42,537 nt of DNA from the NCBI GenBank assembly GCA_019359155.1, contig JAHHHV010000023.1, forward strand, positions 1 to 42,537. The letters are read 5' to 3'. Below are positions 40,999 through 42,537 of this stretch, piece by piece. The stretch comes from Pegethrix bostrychoides GSE-TBD4-15B (GTDB lineage: Bacteria; Cyanobacteriota; Cyanobacteriia; Elainellales; Elainellaceae). A model generated the notes under the pieces. That model did not search any database. It saw only the letters and a list, made by a program, of their open reading frames with translations, and was not told the DNA's origin. Position 1 is the first letter of the stretch; the number at the start of each line of letters is the position of its first letter. Position numbers and translations under genes: made by a program.

Positions 40999-42381
40999 AT
41001 GGTATTCACTGCTTCTTCCAGCTCAGCTCAATTCAGCTCAGCTCAATCTAGCTCAGCTCAGTCGCTTCGAGGCTTTCGCGGGGCTTTTTTAGATTTTTTA
41101 GAGGATCCTTTTTATCAGCCAGAATCTGAGGCAGTTCGCTACATTCCAGATGGGCTGCTGGTCGTAGAAGCGGGCAACGTCAAGGCGTTTGGAGCCTACG
41201 AGACGATTCGGCCTCAGTATGTTGATCTACCCATCACCACCTATGCTGACCGTCTCCTGATGCCGGGATTTATTGACCTGCACCTGCATTTCCCGCAAAC
41301 TGAGATGATTGCAGCTTACGGCGAACAGCTGCTCGAATGGCTGAACAAATACACGTTCCCCACCGAGCGCCGCTTTCAGGATATGGCGCATGCCCAAAAG
41401 ATCGCAGTCGCTTTCATTGACGAACTGCTGCGGAACGGCACCACAACCGCAGTTGTGCTGGCGGCTGTCTTCCCTGAATCCGCAGAAGCGCTGTTTGCAG
41501 AAGCCGAACGCCGCAATCTCTGTCTGATTGCTGGCAAGGTAATGATGGATCGCAACGCACCCGATTTCCTCACCGACACCGCCGCCTCTTCCTATGACCA
41601 GAGCAAGCAGCTGATTGAGAAATGGCACCGCCGAGGCCGTCTGCGCTATGCGGTCACGCCGCGCTTTGCTCCAACTTCCACCGCCGCTCAGCTTGAACTT
41701 GCGGGCTTGCTGCTGCAAGAATATCCTGATGTATATCTACATACACATCTCTCTGAGAACGTGAGTGAGGTCGCCTGGGTGCAAGAGCTATTCCCCAACA
41801 GCGACGGCTATCTGGATGCGTATGATCAGGCTGGACTAGTGACTGAACGCTCCATTTTCGCCCACTGCGTTCAGCTCACCGACCGCGAGTTTCAGCGACT
41901 TTCTGAAGCCAAATCCACCATTGCCTTCTGCCCCACCTCCAACCTGTTTTTGGGCAGCGGCCTGTTTAAGCTAGAGCAGGCAAAATCAGTACAGGCTCCA
42001 ATTCACGTCGGGCTAGCCACCGATATCGGCGCAGGCACCAGCTTCTCAATGCTGCAAACCGCTAACGAAGCCTACAAGGTAGCGCAACTTCGACAGCAGC
42101 GACTCTCGCCGTTTCAAGCGCTGTTTCTGGCAACGCTAGGCGGGGCGCTGGCGCTAGGTCTGGAGGCTGAATTGGGCAACTTCAATGTCGGCAAAGCCGC
42201 CGACTTTGTTGTCTTAGACTTACAGGCTACCCCGATCATGGCGCTGCGTAACCCAACGCTCCCAGACTCACTCGCAGAACTGGCTGACAGCGCCTTCAGC
42301 TTGATTATGATGGGCGATGATCGGTCGATTCAGGCGACTTACATTCAGGGTGAAATTGCCTATGCGCGCAGCTCGCGTTGA
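40999..42381 (+). CDS. guaD: Guanine deaminase
   Basis: 460 residues, amidohydrolase superfamily. Metal ligands and guanine-specific motifs: D-L-H-L-H-F-P-Q-T-E near residue 93, L-L-E-W-L-N-K-Y-T-F-P-T-E (typical of guanine deaminases), H-T-H-L-S-E-N, I-F-A-H-C-V and G-L-A-T-D-I-G-A-G near 340. It converts guanine to xanthine in purine salvage or nitrogen recovery. The N-terminus has a Ser/Ala/Gln stretch encoded by three 15-bp tandem repeats (41020-41064) that normal homologues would not need. The functional start could therefore be slightly later, but no better in-frame start was seen. Confidence 0.93.
   Translation: MVFTASSSSAQFSSAQSSSAQSLRGFRGAFLDFLEDPFYQPESEAVRYIPDGLLVVEAGNVKAFGAYETIRPQYVDLPITTYADRLLMPGFIDLHLHFPQTEMIAAYGEQLLEWLNKYTFPTERRFQDMAHAQKIAVAFIDELLRNGTTTAVVLAAVFPESAEALFAEAERRNLCLIAGKVMMDRNAPDFLTDTAASSYDQSKQLIEKWHRRGRLRYAVTPRFAPTSTAAQLELAGLLLQEYPDVYLHTHLSENVSEVAWVQELFPNSDGYLDAYDQAGLVTERSIFAHCVQLTDREFQRLSEAKSTIAFCPTSNLFLGSGLFKLEQAKSVQAPIHVGLATDIGAGTSFSMLQTANEAYKVAQLRQQRLSPFQALFLATLGGALALGLEAELGNFNVGKAADFVVLDLQATPIMALRNPTLPDSLAELADSAFSLIMMGDDRSIQATYIQGEIAYARSSR
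41020..41064. repeat. 15-bp in-frame tandem repeat (three copies) at the N-terminus of guaD
   Basis: AGCTCAGCTCAATTC, AGCTCAGCTCAATCT and AGCTCAGCTCAGTCG at 41020-41034, 41035-41049 and 41050-41064. They encode S-S-A-Q-F, S-S-A-Q-S and S-S-A-Q-S. Confidence 0.9.
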
Positions 42382-42432
42382 CCTTGCCGTCAAGCTTTGA
42401 GGCATCTCGCCAGCAATTCTCAGTATGGAAAT

Positions 42433-42537
42433 TTAGCTGGTATTCGGCGGGATGTCTAGCTCTAGCCCCTGGAGCATGAAGGTGAGCAGATGATCCCAAC
42501 TGTCGAAATACACGTAACGGGTTAATGCCCGCAAATC
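42433..42537 (-). CDS. C-terminal end of an unidentified protein (partial)
   Basis: On the minus strand an open frame enters at the window edge and reads 34 residues to TAA (42435-42433). The sequence has natural composition: R-A-L-T-R-Y-V-Y-F-D-S-W-D-H-L-L, then an acidic, Pro-containing tail. It converges with guaD, whose stop is 51 bases away. The fragment is too short to name. Confidence 0.6.
   Translation of the reverse strand, partial: DLRALTRYVYFDSWDHLLTFMLQGLELDIPPNTS

Overview
The window reads as chromosomal DNA of a moderately GC-rich, probably filamentous (Leptolyngbya-like) cyanobacterium. The evidence is a ferredoxin-type sulfite reductase, a 528-residue glucose-6-phosphate isomerase, an S-layer-homology protein, DUF3181-type and 2TM-type small proteins, a degenerate CobO paralogue, one HIP1 octamer (14307-14314) and the G/C-rich interspersed repeats common in cyanobacteria. 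Most genes are ordinary housekeeping or envelope genes. Four stretches look like accessory DNA.

Layout. 1-3412: the 3' end of a small-protein gene, an AmpG-like transporter, two terminator hairpins and a protein with glutamine-amidotransferase-like catalytic motifs. 3413-4840: a region with no large gene. It has a strong promoter overlapping operator-like repeats, two small ORFs with good ribosome binding sites, and a cluster of seven tRNA or tRNA-like sequences. Several of these are broken by short repeats; the last is a canonical tRNA-Pro. 4845-12227: a 2OG-Fe(II) oxygenase, pyroglutamyl peptidase, an SGNH-like membrane-anchored protein, two coupled polytopic membrane proteins and an SLH protein. 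12318-15146: a two-gene trypsin/NB-ARC/TPR plus Trypco1 cassette, a candidate conflict (defence) system, followed by a gene remnant cut by a MITE-like element. 15818-26657: purU, wecB, DUF3181, 2TM, a PAS histidine kinase, TauE/SafE, def, a CobO-like gene, rph, sir and a second copy of the small-protein family seen at position 1.

26754-35804 holds the most notable locus: a single-gene, highly reducing type I polyketide synthase (KS-AT-DH-ER-KR-ACP) fused to a C-terminal PLP-dependent alpha-oxoamine synthase. It is translationally coupled by an ATGA overlap to an isopropylmalate/isocitrate-dehydrogenase-family enzyme, and a cupin gene follows on the same strand. This suggests a compact pathway to a long-chain aminoketone (sphingoid-like) product, with the dehydrogenase supplying or modifying a building block. 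36081-42537: an OppC/DppC permease, a large inverted-repeat element, pgi, a lipoprotein, an acidic low-complexity protein, guanine deaminase and the end of an unidentified gene.

A second window-wide pattern is short direct tandem duplications of 9-16 bp, usually two copies. They sit mostly at gene borders, often spanning the stop codon or abutting the start, and some lie in frame inside genes. They look like a replication-slippage signature of this genome.
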